From Acidobacteriota bacterium (lineage in GTDB: Bacteria; Acidobacteriota; Terriglobia; Terriglobales; Acidobacteriaceae), in contig JAJZME010000023.1 of assembly GCA_021803035.1 (NCBI GenBank), positions 1-64,000 on the forward strand: a DNA stretch of 64,000 nt, in the 5' to 3' direction. The notes under the pieces are model-generated. The model was not told the origin of the DNA and did no database searches. It saw only the letters and a list, made by a program, of their open reading frames with translations. Every line of letters starts with the position of its first letter. Position 1 is the stretch's first letter. The position numbers and the translations under genes were made by a program. Below are positions 1 through 8,640 of the stretch, piece after piece.

Positions 1-1
1 T

Positions 2-229
2 CTGCGCGCCCGCGTTTACCACATTGCAGTATGTACAAGCCGAGACTTTGGCCGCGATATGTATTCGCTGGATTGGAAAGCCCGCTTCTGGAGCCGGACC
101 TGGCCATTCCGGTTTCCAAACTACGCGCTCCACAATCTGCGGAATCAAGCCCGCGGCCCGTTCACCCGCCAGGCAAGCTACCAGCTAATCTCTGACCGCT
201 TGAAGTCATGCCGGATCGGGTGCCTTTGA
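2..229 (+). CDS. Possible 3' end of a truncated gene, unknown
   Basis: A frame open from the window edge to a TGA at 227-229 encodes about 75 residues rich in aromatic and basic residues (Trp, Phe, Arg, Tyr), with a composition more protein-like than the other two frames. No family is recognised. It could be the tail of a gene that begins before the window, or chance. The remaining stretch to the first sure gene at 404 holds only a short repeat remnant. Confidence 0.2.
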   Translation: MRARVYHIAVCTSRDFGRDMYSLDWKARFWSRTWPFRFPNYALHNLRNQARGPFTRQASYQLISDRLKSCRIGCL

Positions 230-291
230 TCCCGATTTTCGGATCTGGGACTGGCAATCGCCAACTCCAAAATCATCCGGTCAGAGCCCAG

Positions 292-335
292 GTAAGCATC
301 CTCAGGTAACAACGATGGTCTCCCATGAGCTAATG
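292..335 (+). repeat. Remnant (copy C) of an interspersed element
   Basis: The first 18 bases match the 5' end of the long copy at 25513 with one difference, and bases 319-332 match that copy's 3' end (CTCCCATGAGC, then AAT). The interior is missing, so this looks like an internally deleted derivative. Confidence 0.5.
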
Positions 336-403
336 GTCCCGCCGGTCTCCGCGGCAAATCGACCGAAAACTTTCCGCCCTCCGCGTGCTACATTCAAAGG
401 CAA

Positions 404-877
404 ATGGCTGATCAACGAACACCGGAAGAATCCATCCAGGCTCTGGGACTTGCGCTGCCGCCTCCGCCTTCTTCGGCTGGCAACTACGTTCTGTCCAAAA
501 AAGTGGGCGACGTGGTCTACCTCTCGGGAGTCATCTCCGCCGGACCGGCTGGCGTCATTGAAGGCACTGCCGGCGCGGGCCGAACCGCCGAAGAGGGTTA
601 TGCCGCCGCACAAACCTGCGCCCTTACCCATCTCGCCGCGCTCAAAAACACATTGGGTTCGCTCGACCGTGTGGCCGAGGTTCTCAGCGTGACCGGCTTT
701 GTGAATGCCGCGCCGGGATTTCCCGATTCATCCCTGGTCGTCAACGGAGCCTCCGATCTGCTGGTGCAGGTCTTCGGTGACGCGGGCCGCCATGTCCGGG
801 CCGCCGTTGGCGTCAGCGCCCTGCCGCGCAACGCCCTGGTGGAAATCCAGATGGCGGTACGAGTCAGGGAGCCATGA
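404..877 (+). CDS. Rid (YjgF/YER057c/UK114) family protein
   Basis: A 157-residue protein with the Rid fold spanning roughly residues 25-155. The C-terminal signature Leu-Pro-Arg-Asn-Ala-Leu-Val-Glu-Ile is present; Arg142 corresponds to the arginine that in RidA proteins binds the carboxylate of enamine/imine intermediates, and Glu147 follows it. Family members hydrolyse reactive 2-aminoacrylate-type intermediates, although many paralogues have unknown substrates. The N-terminal 25 residues are longer than in RidA itself. The stop overlaps the start of the next gene (ATGA), so the two are probably translated together; the partner is an amidase, which fits a small nitrogen-compound role. A TACATT box 8 nt before the ATG could be a -10 element. 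Confidence 0.85.
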   Translation: MADQRTPEESIQALGLALPPPPSSAGNYVLSKKVGDVVYLSGVISAGPAGVIEGTAGAGRTAEEGYAAAQTCALTHLAALKNTLGSLDRVAEVLSVTGFVNAAPGFPDSSLVVNGASDLLVQVFGDAGRHVRAAVGVSALPRNALVEIQMAVRVREP

Positions 878-1827
878 CCAGGCACGCACTTGCCGCCGGC
901 CACACGCATTCCGTCTGGGACCGTTCCCTGAAGCCCTGCCTGCACATCGCACCGGGCGACACGGTCGAGATTCAATGCCTGGACTCGAGCGGCGCCCAAG
1001 TGCGTCCCGGCATGACGACCAGCGAGTTTCTCGCCATCGACCGCAGCCGCATCCACGCCCTCACCGGCCCCATCTGGATCGAAGGCGCGGAACCAGGCGA
1101 TGTGCTCCAGGTTGACGTCCTGTCCACGCGTCACAGCACCTGGGGCTGGACCAGCGTCGTCAAAGGGCTCGGCTTTCTCAAAGACCGCTTCCGCGATCCC
1201 TATCTCTTCCATTGGCGTCTCGACGGCGAGTCCACCCGCTCACTGGCTCCCGCGGTCGTTCCGCTGCGGCCGTTCTTGGGCGTGATGGGCGTGGCGCGCG
1301 CCGAAGACGGCGCATTCCGCACCCGCCCGCCCGGCCCCTTCGGCGGCAACCTCGACGTGCGTGAGTTGTGCGCCGGTTCGCGCCTCTATCTCCCCGTCTT
1401 CAATCCCGGTGCGCTCTTCAGTTGCGGCGACGGCCACGCCGCGCAGGGTGACGGCGAAGTCTGCATCAACGCCATCGAGTGCCCGCTTGATGCAACGCTC
1501 CGCTTCCGCCTGCACAAGCGCCAGCCCCTGTCCGGCCCTATCGTCGAGTCCAGCGAACTCGCCGCCGACAGCCGCGCCGGCGAGGCGTGGCTCGTGGTTG
1601 AAACCGGAACCGACCTCGCCGATGCCGCACGCGCCGCCACCAGCCGCATGATCGATCTGCTTGTCAGCCGCTGGGGGTTCAGCGCGATTCACGCCTACAT
1701 CCTCTGCAGCGTCGCCCTCGATCTGCGCCTGAGCCAGGTGGTCAATGACCCGGTGCACACGGTCGCCGCCGCATTGCCCAAACAAATCCTGCCGGAGCGG
1801 CAGCTCTTTCCGGTTGCCCACCGCTAA
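874..1827 (+). CDS. Acetamidase/formamidase family protein
   Basis: A 317-residue protein of the acetamidase/formamidase family, which releases ammonia from short amides. The characteristic block around residues 66-83 (Gly-Pro-Ile-Trp-Ile-Glu-Gly-Ala-Glu-Pro-Gly-Asp-Val-Leu) is clear, and an N-terminal His-Ser-Val-Trp-Asp opening is typical of the family. There is no signal peptide, so it is probably cytoplasmic. It starts inside the stop of the Rid-family gene (4-nt overlap), indicating translational coupling. The exact amide substrate cannot be read from the sequence. Confidence 0.88.
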   Translation: MTRHALAAGHTHSVWDRSLKPCLHIAPGDTVEIQCLDSSGAQVRPGMTTSEFLAIDRSRIHALTGPIWIEGAEPGDVLQVDVLSTRHSTWGWTSVVKGLGFLKDRFRDPYLFHWRLDGESTRSLAPAVVPLRPFLGVMGVARAEDGAFRTRPPGPFGGNLDVRELCAGSRLYLPVFNPGALFSCGDGHAAQGDGEVCINAIECPLDATLRFRLHKRQPLSGPIVESSELAADSRAGEAWLVVETGTDLADAARAATSRMIDLLVSRWGFSAIHAYILCSVALDLRLSQVVNDPVHTVAAALPKQILPERQLFPVAHR

Positions 1828-2219
1828 CCATCCAGAAGCGCCGCTGTGGGCGCGCCCGTCGAGACAGCCATAAAATGCCCAAACCGCCATGTCATGGCCT
1901 GATTCAAAAAGTTCTAGTTAGTATCCTCCGCTAAGGCCGGTGGCTTTATGGTTTGCGGCCCTTCAAAGGGCCTGAAGTGGCGTACTTGCATTTGTGGAAC
2001 CTGCCCTGATTCCACGCCGCAGGTTTTCCCCTGAGCGAATAGACGACGACTTTCGCCCCCGCGAGTCCCATTCCGGATCGGCTTGCCCCGTCTTCCTTTT
2101 CCGTGGCGCCCATAACCAAAATCGATACGACAAAGAATGATGCGGACGATGTACTAGCCGCTCACACCGCTAGCGTTGTCTACACGAGCAAATTCATCTC
2201 TACGATCGGGCCTGGCCGG
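1828..2219. other. Intergenic region between convergent genes, with repeat copy A
   Basis: No gene is supported here. It holds the 128-bp repeat copy at 1917-2044; the rest (2045-2219) has no recognisable signal. An open plus-strand frame running from 2103 into hemH is antisense and was not accepted. Confidence 0.5.
1917..2044 (+). repeat. Interspersed element, copy A (medium length)
   Basis: It shares three blocks with the copy at 25513-25815: the start (GTTAGTATCCTCCG against GTAAGCATCCTCCG), a central block GTGGCGTACTTGCATTTGTG (1977-1996), and the end TGAGCGAATAGAC (2032-2044). Relative to the long copy it lacks about 175 bp just before the end block. The start forms a small hairpin (CCTCCG with CGGTGG, one T-T mismatch). 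No transposase is nearby. Confidence 0.65.
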
Positions 2220-3182
2220 TCAGGTGCGAAGCCGCGCCAATCCCTGCCGGGCCAGATCCGCAACAGCCGCTGCCAGTACCGCCGATCCATTCAGCGATTC
2301 GGGCCGTTCCAGGCGCATGCCAAGCCGGGCGGCAAACTCGCGGAAAAGATGGTCGACGTCATAGAGAATCTCCACATGATCGCAGAGAAATCCGATGGGT
2401 TGAAGAATCAGCGTCTTCACGCCTTCGGCGGCAATCGTCTCCAGCGTCTCTTCGACGGTTGGTCCCAGCCACGGGCCTCCGCTGGCGCCCTGGCTCTGGA
2501 AAGCGAACCACCAGCGGGAAATCTCCGGAACGTGTGCAGCCACAAGCTCGGCGGTGCGGCGGGCATCGTCGGCATAGGGATCGGCCCCGCTGCCCGGCCA
2601 GAGGCGCGGCCCTGTTTCGCCCTCTGACGGTGGCTGAACAGTGCGTGTGGGCACGCTGTGCGCGGTGAACAGCACCGGAACCGCAGCGCCGGTCTCAGCC
2701 CTCAGGCGGCTTTCGGCCGCGCGCAGCCGCTCCGCAAAGGCCTCGGCCAGCAGCGGATGCCCGGCCCAGCTTTCGGTGAAGTCGATGCGCAGCCCGGCCG
2801 CCTCGGCGGTCACGGCGCGGCGATACAATCCAACGCTGGTGCGGGAGTTCTGCGGCGCCAGGCAGATCACCACCGCCTGCTCCACCCCATCGGCGCGCAT
2901 CCGGCGCACCGTGTCGGCAATATAAGGCCGCCAGTTTCGCATTCCCACATACACCGGAACGTCCAGACCGGCTGCGGCCAGTTCCGCTTCGACCAGCCGC
3001 GCTTGCTCCATGGTGATTTCCGTCAGCGGGCTGCGCCCGATCAGCGCGTAGCGGTGCTGAATCTCTTCCACAACCACCGGCGGTAGCGGCCGGCCGCTCG
3101 TCACGTTGCGCAGATACTCAGGAATCTGCTCGGCCCGCTCGGGAGTTCCGTGCGCCAGTAGCAGAACGGCCGCCCTAGCCAT
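2220..3182 (-). CDS. hemH: Ferrochelatase
   Basis: A 320-residue ferrochelatase, which inserts Fe2+ into porphyrin at the end of haem synthesis; some bacterial lineages use coproporphyrin III instead of protoporphyrin IX, and the sequence alone does not settle which. The catalytic His (His175 in Phe-Thr-Ala-His-Ser-Val-Pro) and the acidic partner (Glu271 in Cys-Asp-His-Val-Glu-Ile-Leu) are present. The N-terminal Leu-Leu-Ala-His-Gly-Thr-Pro is also typical. It overlaps the 3' end of hemE by 8 nt, so the two are co-transcribed on the minus strand. No hemG/hemY follows within the window. Confidence 0.95.
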   Translation of the reverse strand: MARAAVLLLAHGTPERAEQIPEYLRNVTSGRPLPPVVVEEIQHRYALIGRSPLTEITMEQARLVEAELAAAGLDVPVYVGMRNWRPYIADTVRRMRADGVEQAVVICLAPQNSRTSVGLYRRAVTAEAAGLRIDFTESWAGHPLLAEAFAERLRAAESRLRAETGAAVPVLFTAHSVPTRTVQPPSEGETGPRLWPGSGADPYADDARRTAELVAAHVPEISRWWFAFQSQGASGGPWLGPTVEETLETIAAEGVKTLILQPIGFLCDHVEILYDVDHLFREFAARLGMRLERPESLNGSAVLAAAVADLARQGLARLRT

Positions 3183-4305
3183 GCGGCGCCTCCAGCCGGA
3201 AGCCGTGCACCATGCGCACCACCGCCTGCACGTTTTCCACCGGCGTGCCGGGAACTATGCCGTGCCCCAAGTTGAAGATATGGCCCAGGCGGCCGCCAGC
3301 GGCGCGCAGAATCTGCTCCACGCGCTGCTCCAGAATCTCCAGCGGCGCAAACAGCGTGATCGGATCGAGATTCCCCTGCACCGCGTGACCGTGCCCCACG
3401 GCTCGCCATGCGTCATCGAGCGGCTGGCGCCAGTCCAGCCCGATGATGTCGGCTCCGGTTGCGGCCATCTGTGGCAGCAGGCCCGCCGTCTCCACTCCAA
3501 AGTAGATAACCGGCACGCCCATCTGCTGCACCGCGCGGACCAGGCGCTGCGATGCTTCAAAGGCATATTCGCGATAGTCGACTGGTCCCAGCGAGCCAAT
3601 CCAGCTATCGAAGATCTGGATGACATCCGCGCCCGCCTCCACCTGCAACCGGCAGTACTCTTCCAGCACCTTCACGAGCTTATCCAGCAGCGTGCGCCAC
3701 GCGGACGGATCACCGTACATCATCTGCTTGGTGTGCACGTAATTGCGCGAGCCGCCACCTTCAATCATGTAGCTGGCCAGCGTGTAAGGCGCGCCGCAAA
3801 AGCCGATCACACCCAGGCGGTCACGAAAATGCGCTGCCACCTTCTGAATGGCGCGAGCTACGTAGGCCAGATCGCCGGCGCGATCGGTTCTGAGAGCGCG
3901 GACGTCTTCGGCGGTGCGCACCGGATGATGCACCACCGGGCCCTCGCCCGCCTGAAACTCGAAATCCAGCCCCATCGGCTCTAGCGGCAGCAGCAGGTCG
4001 GCAAAGATGATGGCCGCATCCACACCCAGTTTTTCTGCGGCGGTAATGGTGACCTCGGCGGCCAGGTCGGACTCCTTGCAGATCTCGATCAGACTGTGGT
4101 GCTTGCGAATGTCGCGGTACTCCTGCATGTAGCGGCCGGCCTGGCGAAGAAACCAGACCGGAGTGCGGTCAACGGGGCGGCGCAGGCAGGCGCGAATGAA
4201 ACGGCTGCCGTCGAGCAGAGTCCCGGCTGCGGATGAGTCCTGGTTGGTCGGTTCCATGTCTAACTCGATTTTACGAGGTTTCGGGAACCGGCTGGCTCCT
4301 TCCAT
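3175..4305 (-). CDS. hemE: Uroporphyrinogen decarboxylase
   Basis: The enzyme removes four carboxyls from uroporphyrinogen III to give coproporphyrinogen III in haem synthesis. Signatures are the substrate-binding block Phe-Leu-Arg-Gln-Ala-Gly-Arg-Tyr-Met near residue 53, the Asp-containing Ile-Ile-Phe-Ala-Asp-Leu-Leu stretch, and Gly-Phe-Cys-Gly-Ala-Pro-Tyr-Thr-Leu. Two starts compete: ATG at 4305 has an AAGGTG Shine-Dalgarno 8 nt upstream, while ATG at 4257 has none but gives a more usual N-terminus. The first is used here. It is the first gene of the hemE-hemH pair and is divergent from the CBS-domain gene. Confidence 0.95.
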   Translation of the reverse strand: MEGASRFPKPRKIELDMEPTNQDSSAAGTLLDGSRFIRACLRRPVDRTPVWFLRQAGRYMQEYRDIRKHHSLIEICKESDLAAEVTITAAEKLGVDAAIIFADLLLPLEPMGLDFEFQAGEGPVVHHPVRTAEDVRALRTDRAGDLAYVARAIQKVAAHFRDRLGVIGFCGAPYTLASYMIEGGGSRNYVHTKQMMYGDPSAWRTLLDKLVKVLEEYCRLQVEAGADVIQIFDSWIGSLGPVDYREYAFEASQRLVRAVQQMGVPVIYFGVETAGLLPQMAATGADIIGLDWRQPLDDAWRAVGHGHAVQGNLDPITLFAPLEILEQRVEQILRAAGGRLGHIFNLGHGIVPGTPVENVQAVVRMVHGFRLEAPHG

Positions 4306-4533
4306 GTTGATGGCACCTTAGCTTGCCCGTCGTAAGCTGGCAAACCCGGCTCTCCCCTGCCATCGAAATTTTGATCCCGCACTGTTCTGTTGTTGTGCAA
4401 ATGGTCTATAGTGTCTCGATACCGGAGGGACAGAGGCTCACAGCGCAGCCGGATTGCCAGTTCCAGCCGCGATGTTCCTTCTTACCGCCGGATCGAAAGC
4501 GAGATCGTCAACCATATCCAGATAGGAGGACCG

Positions 4534-4986
4534 ATGAAGATCACCGATACCATCGGATCGCTGCTCAAGCACAAAGGCGATAACAGGATCATTTCGATCA
4601 CGCCTGAGGAGTCGGTCTTTGCGGCGCTCACTGCCATGGCCGAGCATGATGTAGGCGCGCTGCTGGTCTTGTCGGGCCAGCGGCTGGTCGGCATCTTCTC
4701 GGAGCGCGATTATGCACGCAAAGGCGTGCTGCTGGGCCATTTTTCAAAGGAAACCCAGGTGCAGCAGATCATGTCCACCCCGGTCACATCCGTTTCCCCC
4801 CAGCACACCGTGGACGAATGCATGGCTCTCATGACGCAATATCATTTCCGTCATCTGCCGGTATTGGAAAACGACGCCGTGGTGGGCATTGTCTCCATCG
4901 GCGACTTGGTAAAGTGGGTGATCTCCGGCCAGGAGCATGCGATCCAGGAGCTGGAAGGCTACATCACCGGAACCTATCCCGGATAG
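4534..4986 (+). CDS. Two-CBS-domain protein
   Basis: A 150-residue stand-alone CBS-pair protein. The first CBS domain covers about residues 10-70 (with Gly-Ile-Phe-Ser-Glu-Arg-Asp-Tyr) and the second about 77-135 (His-Leu-Pro-Val-Leu, then Gly-Ile-Val-Ser-Ile-Gly-Asp-Leu). Such pairs bind adenine nucleotides and usually sense energy state; no effector domain is attached. The frame is open upstream to 4390, but the ATG at 4534 has an excellent Shine-Dalgarno (AGGAGGA) and matches the family N-terminus. A TATAGT box at 4407-4412 could be the -10 of its promoter in the divergent region with hemE. Confidence 0.88.
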   Translation: MKITDTIGSLLKHKGDNRIISITPEESVFAALTAMAEHDVGALLVLSGQRLVGIFSERDYARKGVLLGHFSKETQVQQIMSTPVTSVSPQHTVDECMALMTQYHFRHLPVLENDAVVGIVSIGDLVKWVISGQEHAIQELEGYITGTYPG

Positions 4987-5165
4987 CCGGCACAATCCGC
5001 CTGCGACATCCGGCGCCGGTCAAGACCGCCGTGGTCCAGCGGCTTTCACTGAGGTGTGCCATCGCCGGCAAACCCCGCAATCCGCGGAAGATAGCCATTT
5101 TTTGCCGTTCCCCCAAACGGCAAACCTCCTGCTTTCACCCAACAAGCCGTTGATTTAAAAAGGGG

Positions 5166-5171
5166 TATAAT
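5166..5171 (+). promoter_or_regulatory. -10 box, probable leaderless start of the PspC-type gene
   Basis: A perfect TATAAT lies exactly 6 nt before the GTG start at 5178, so the expected transcription start is the first base of the start codon. No Shine-Dalgarno and no clear -35 are present. Confidence 0.5.
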
Positions 5172-5177
5172 CGTCAA

Positions 5178-5501
5178 GTGATTTTTTGCAGCCAATGCGG
5201 AACCGGATTGCCCGTCGGCGCGCGCTTCTGCTCCAACTGCGGCCGGGCCATTCCCGCGGCGCAGGCTGTCTCCGGCAGGCCGCTGATCAGGCCCCGCATG
5301 GGACGCCAAATCGCAGGTGTTTGCCTGGCGCTGGCGCAGAAGTATCACTGGGATCCCACGGTCGTCCGGATCGTAGCTGTTCTCGCCCTGATCTTTTCCA
5401 GCGGCCTGATCGGCGTGGCCTACTTGGCCGCCTGGATTGGCATTCCCGAGGAGCCTGTGAGTCTGCCAGGCGCGCCGGGAGCGTATCCTCCTGGTATATG
5501 A
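5178..5501 (+). CDS. Zinc-ribbon plus PspC-domain small membrane protein
   Basis: A 107-residue protein. Residues 4-21 form a zinc ribbon (Cys-X2-Cys ... Cys-X2-Cys: Cys-Ser-Gln-Cys and Cys-Ser-Asn-Cys). Residues 37-92 form a PspC domain with one predicted membrane segment (about 64-87, ending Ala-Trp-Ile-Gly-Ile-Pro-Glu-Glu). PspC domains occur in phage-shock/envelope-stress proteins; the exact role is unknown. The start is GTG, apparently leaderless. Its stop overlaps the ATG of the hydrolase gene (ATGA), implying coupling. Confidence 0.8.
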   Translation: MIFCSQCGTGLPVGARFCSNCGRAIPAAQAVSGRPLIRPRMGRQIAGVCLALAQKYHWDPTVVRIVAVLALIFSSGLIGVAYLAAWIGIPEEPVSLPGAPGAYPPGI

Positions 5502-6331
5502 CCGGAACCTACGAATCAGACGGAGCGCGGCTGGCATTCAGCGATAACGCCGCAGGTGTGCCTGTCGTCTTTCTGCACCCCACGCCGCTGGACGGCGATT
5601 ACTGGCGCCCGGTTGTCCAGGAGCTGCCGGAGATTCGCGCCATCATTCCTGATCTCCGCGGACACGGAGCCTCGGAGCTGGGCCGTTCTCTGCCCGTGGG
5701 TGGATTCACTTATGTCCCCGACGCGCCGGTAATGACGATGGCGCAGCTTGGGTCCGATGTGCTCGCCCTGCTCGATCATTTGCAGGTGAAAGACGCTTTC
5801 TTTGCCGGCTGCTCGATTGGCGGCTATGTGCTCCTGGAGCTTTGGCGCCGGGCGCCGCAGCGGATGCGCGGGCTGGCATTTATCTGCTCCAAGCCGCAGC
5901 CGGACACCGAAGCTGGCTTTGCCAAACGCGCCGCAACCATTGCAACCGCGCGCGCCGACGGCGTTGCCAGGGTGTTCGACGGAATGGCACAAAACCTCAT
6001 CGGCGCATCGACCCGCAAGCACCGCCCGCAGGTTCTCGCCGAACTGCGAGCGCGCATGACGTTGTCGCTCGATGCGCTGGTAGCCGTGCAGGCAGGACTC
6101 GCAACGCGGCCCAACTCCGCGCCCACCGTCGCCACCATCAACGTGCCGGTGCTGTCGATTGCCGGCGGAGAAGATCCCGCCATTACGCCGGCCGAAATGG
6201 GTGCATTCAGCGTGGCGCCCGGCGGCTGCGAGCAGCACCTTTTGCAGAATGCCGGCCACCTTGCCGCCTACGAACAGCCGCACAAGGTTGCGGCGCTCAT
6301 GGCCGACTGGCTGCGCCGGCACGGCGCATAA
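5498..6331 (+). CDS. Alpha/beta-fold hydrolase
   Basis: A 277-residue alpha/beta hydrolase. Visible features are the oxyanion-side Val-Phe-Leu-His-Pro-Thr-Pro motif near residue 24, the Asp-Leu-Arg-Gly-His-Gly block, and a nucleophile elbow reading Gly-Cys-Ser-Ile-Gly-Gly (Ser as nucleophile). A late Gly-Gly-Glu-Asp-Pro-Ala (acid) and Asn-Ala-Gly-His (catalytic His) complete the triad. There is no signal peptide. The ATG overlaps the previous stop codon by 4 nt. The substrate is unknown; relatives include carboxylesterases and enol-lactonases. Confidence 0.85.
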   Translation: MTGTYESDGARLAFSDNAAGVPVVFLHPTPLDGDYWRPVVQELPEIRAIIPDLRGHGASELGRSLPVGGFTYVPDAPVMTMAQLGSDVLALLDHLQVKDAFFAGCSIGGYVLLELWRRAPQRMRGLAFICSKPQPDTEAGFAKRAATIATARADGVARVFDGMAQNLIGASTRKHRPQVLAELRARMTLSLDALVAVQAGLATRPNSAPTVATINVPVLSIAGGEDPAITPAEMGAFSVAPGGCEQHLLQNAGHLAAYEQPHKVAALMADWLRRHGA

Positions 6332-6351
6332 CAAACCACGCCTGCTGGTGG

Positions 6352-7329
6352 TTACGGTCCGGCTTTTTCAGCCAGCCAATATGCGCTTTCGTAAAGGCTC
6401 CCATTCGCCATCAGGTCTTCAATCGCGGCGACAGATCCAATTCCGCCTCTGGCGCCCACAGCCGTGCAATTCAGCGCTGCGGCAGCGCAGGCAAAATCGA
6501 GCTGCCGCTGCAACGGCCAGCCCTGCAGCAGCGCGTAGATGAACCCGGCGTGGAAGATATCGCCCGCCCCTGTTGTGTCGGCCACGGGAACGCGATAAGC
6601 GTTGCTGTAATGCAACCGCTCGCCATTCCACGCAAGGACGCCCTGCGGGCCCAGCGTAGCCGCAGCCATGCGGCACCCGTAGCGCGCAGCGATGCCGCTC
6701 AGAGCACTCTCAAGACCTGGGTCGTCCATGAGACGCTCGGGAAAATCGCGGCTGACGATCAGGTAATCGACCTTTGCGATCAGATCATCGACGCCCGGAT
6801 AGACTTCGTCGAGATCCGCAATTACAGGAATGCCCGCTGCGCGCGCCCAGCCCGCCGCTGCTGTTGCAGCCGCCGTATCATGGCCGTCGATCAGCAGCGC
6901 GCGCGCCTTTTCGATCCATGCGCGATCAAGATCCTCAGGCTGAAGAACCAGCCTGTCATCGCGCCGGCAAAAAACGGTGCGCTCGCCCTCTCCATCGACA
7001 AGAATCAGCGACTGCGGACTGGCTGCCCCCGCAACCGAGACAAGATGCGCTTCAACACCCGCGCGTGCAAATGCTTCGCGATGCAGCCGCGACGCATCGT
7101 CGTCGCCAAGCTTGCCCACATAGCGCGTGCGCAGTCCCCAGCTCTGGCAGGCGATAACAGCAGTGGCAGTTTGCCCGCCAGGCATCACGTTTGCCGTACT
7201 GTATTCCACCTTGGAGCCACGTTCAGGATAGGTGGACAGTGGGATCAGTGTATCCGTGGCGTTCAGTCCCACGCCCACAAGGTCGACGGTTGGCAACTCA
7301 TTCACTTGCTCATTGTAACGGTGCGGCAT
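6352..7329 (-). CDS. PfkB-family carbohydrate/nucleoside kinase
   Basis: A 325-residue PfkB (ribokinase-like) kinase that phosphorylates a sugar or nucleoside with ATP. The glycine-rich Met-Pro-Gly-Gly-Gln-Thr-Ala-Thr-Ala motif lies at residues 49-57, and the anion-hole/catalytic motif Asp-Thr-Thr-Gly-Ala-Gly-Asp is at 251-257, with Asp257 the expected catalytic base. The frame is open 28 codons further upstream, but the ATG at 7329 gives the normal family N-terminus. It is divergent from the cupin gene. The substrate cannot be assigned. Confidence 0.87.
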   Translation of the reverse strand: MPHRYNEQVNELPTVDLVGVGLNATDTLIPLSTYPERGSKVEYSTANVMPGGQTATAVIACQSWGLRTRYVGKLGDDDASRLHREAFARAGVEAHLVSVAGAASPQSLILVDGEGERTVFCRRDDRLVLQPEDLDRAWIEKARALLIDGHDTAAATAAAGWARAAGIPVIADLDEVYPGVDDLIAKVDYLIVSRDFPERLMDDPGLESALSGIAARYGCRMAAATLGPQGVLAWNGERLHYSNAYRVPVADTTGAGDIFHAGFIYALLQGWPLQRQLDFACAAAALNCTAVGARGGIGSVAAIEDLMANGSLYESAYWLAEKAGP

Positions 7330-7525
7330 GCATGGTTGAAGATATACAAACGCGGTGCCCTTCCCTTGCCGCGCTTTTTCCTGCAAGGGCCGGAGCCCAC
7401 CATTGCTGTCCATGTAGGATGAAGCGCAACATCGGAGCTACATTCACCCCATTCAAAATCTTCCGCTCAGAGACTTCGCTGGCAAAAAGCTGGCGATGGT
7501 GATTTACTTTTGCTGGGAGAAACCT

Positions 7526-8083
7526 ATGAACCAATCTGGTCTTGAAAATCAGGGGCGCCGCAGCTTTCTGCGCGCGGCGCCAGTAGCTGCGGCAGCGGGC
7601 TTTGCGCTGGCCGATGCATCGTTGTTTGCCTCGCCCGCGGTGGGTAAAAATGGCATGCCGCTCCACCCGGCCAAGTTTCAACACATCTCCGCAGCGCAAA
7701 TCGAGCAGGATATCAAAACGACTGAAACTGCCGCAGCGAACCCCAGCAACATCAACCTGGTCGACGAAAAAGGCGTTTCTTTCACCATGGTTCTGACCAG
7801 CGAAAAGCACACCGCCGCACCGGGCTTCGAGGCCCATGCGCACCGCGATCACATCTTTCAGATTCTCGAAGGATCGACAGTTTACGAAGTGGGCGGAACG
7901 CCCAAAGGCGGACACATGATTGCCCCAGGCGAATGGCGCGGCCCTGATGTAACAGGTGCAATGAAGATCACGCTGCACAAGGGCGACCGGTTGGTCATTC
8001 CCCGCGGCACGCCGCACAAGCGCACCACGCCGGGAAGCGTGACCTTCACGCTGATCTCGCCCGAGTGCAACGAAATCGTGTAG
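7526..8083 (+). CDS. Tat-exported cupin-domain protein
   Basis: A 185-residue protein with a twin-arginine signal (Arg-Arg-Ser-Phe-Leu-Arg) followed by an Ala-rich hydrophobic segment (residues 11-36). A cupin barrel covers about residues 80-180: first motif His-Ala-His-Arg-Asp-His with Glu a few residues later, second motif Pro-Arg-Gly-Thr-Pro-His. The His residues suggest a bound metal. ATG 7526 is chosen because GGGAGA lies 7 nt upstream; an in-frame ATG at 7496 would bury the Tat signal. A periplasmic location is inferred; the function is not known. Confidence 0.82.
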   Translation: MNQSGLENQGRRSFLRAAPVAAAAGFALADASLFASPAVGKNGMPLHPAKFQHISAAQIEQDIKTTETAAANPSNINLVDEKGVSFTMVLTSEKHTAAPGFEAHAHRDHIFQILEGSTVYEVGGTPKGGHMIAPGEWRGPDVTGAMKITLHKGDRLVIPRGTPHKRTTPGSVTFTLISPECNEIV

Positions 8084-8096
8084 TAGATTTCTTCCC

Positions 8097-8139
8097 ATGC
8101 GCCGGGCGTTACGAATGCGCGCAAACCCGGCGCATTTTC
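8097..8139 (+). terminator. Rho-independent-type terminator after the cupin gene
   Basis: A 10-bp perfect stem (ATGCGCCGGG with CCCGGCGCAT, 8097-8106 and 8126-8135) is followed by TTTCATTT. The loop is 19 nt, longer than usual, and the T-tract is short. Confidence 0.55.
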
Positions 8140-8628
8140 ATTTGCGCGCCTCGTTTCAGATAACGAAGCGCCGCTTTCCCCGCCATGAACGCGCTGCCAA
8201 CGACCATTCAAGGATGCCGCAAATCTTCGCATCTTACTCTGCGAGACAGAAGTTTTCCACACACCGCGAGCTATCGATACGAATCATTTATCCTCCGCGG
8301 AGGCGCAGCCTGGTTACGATCGGTACAAGGCATAGTTACAAAATTGAGGAATGAGACGATCGTCTCACATGGCCACCGTGAAGCCGGAACGCATATTGAT
8401 ATCACAGCACTTAACTCATAAGAAGAGAGGACAAAGTGTCCCACCGTGTGATAAATAACCAAAGTCCTAACATGTTAAGCATAGTCGGAATCCCTTCTGA
8501 AACCCTGCAAATACTGCATTTCGAAACGCGCAGTAACTAACTTGCAGGCCGCGCGCAAGCGATTGAGGCATTCGCCAATCATTGAAGAAAAACCAATAAA
8601 TACGCGGTTAATTCTCTCCATCCTCTAG

Positions 8629-8634
8629 TAAAAT
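8629..8634 (+). promoter_or_regulatory. -10 box, probable leaderless start of the RlpA-like gene
   Basis: TAAAAT ends exactly 6 nt before the ATG at 8641, placing the expected transcription start on the A of the start codon. No Shine-Dalgarno is present. Confidence 0.45.
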
Positions 8635-8640
8635 AACCAG

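Larger units (their letters stand above)
8084..8640. other. Intergenic region (about 560 bp)
   Basis: It holds the terminator of the cupin gene near its start and the promoter of the RlpA-like gene at its end. The middle (about 8145-8600) is AT-richer than its surroundings and shows no convincing frame or RNA signature. Confidence 0.5.
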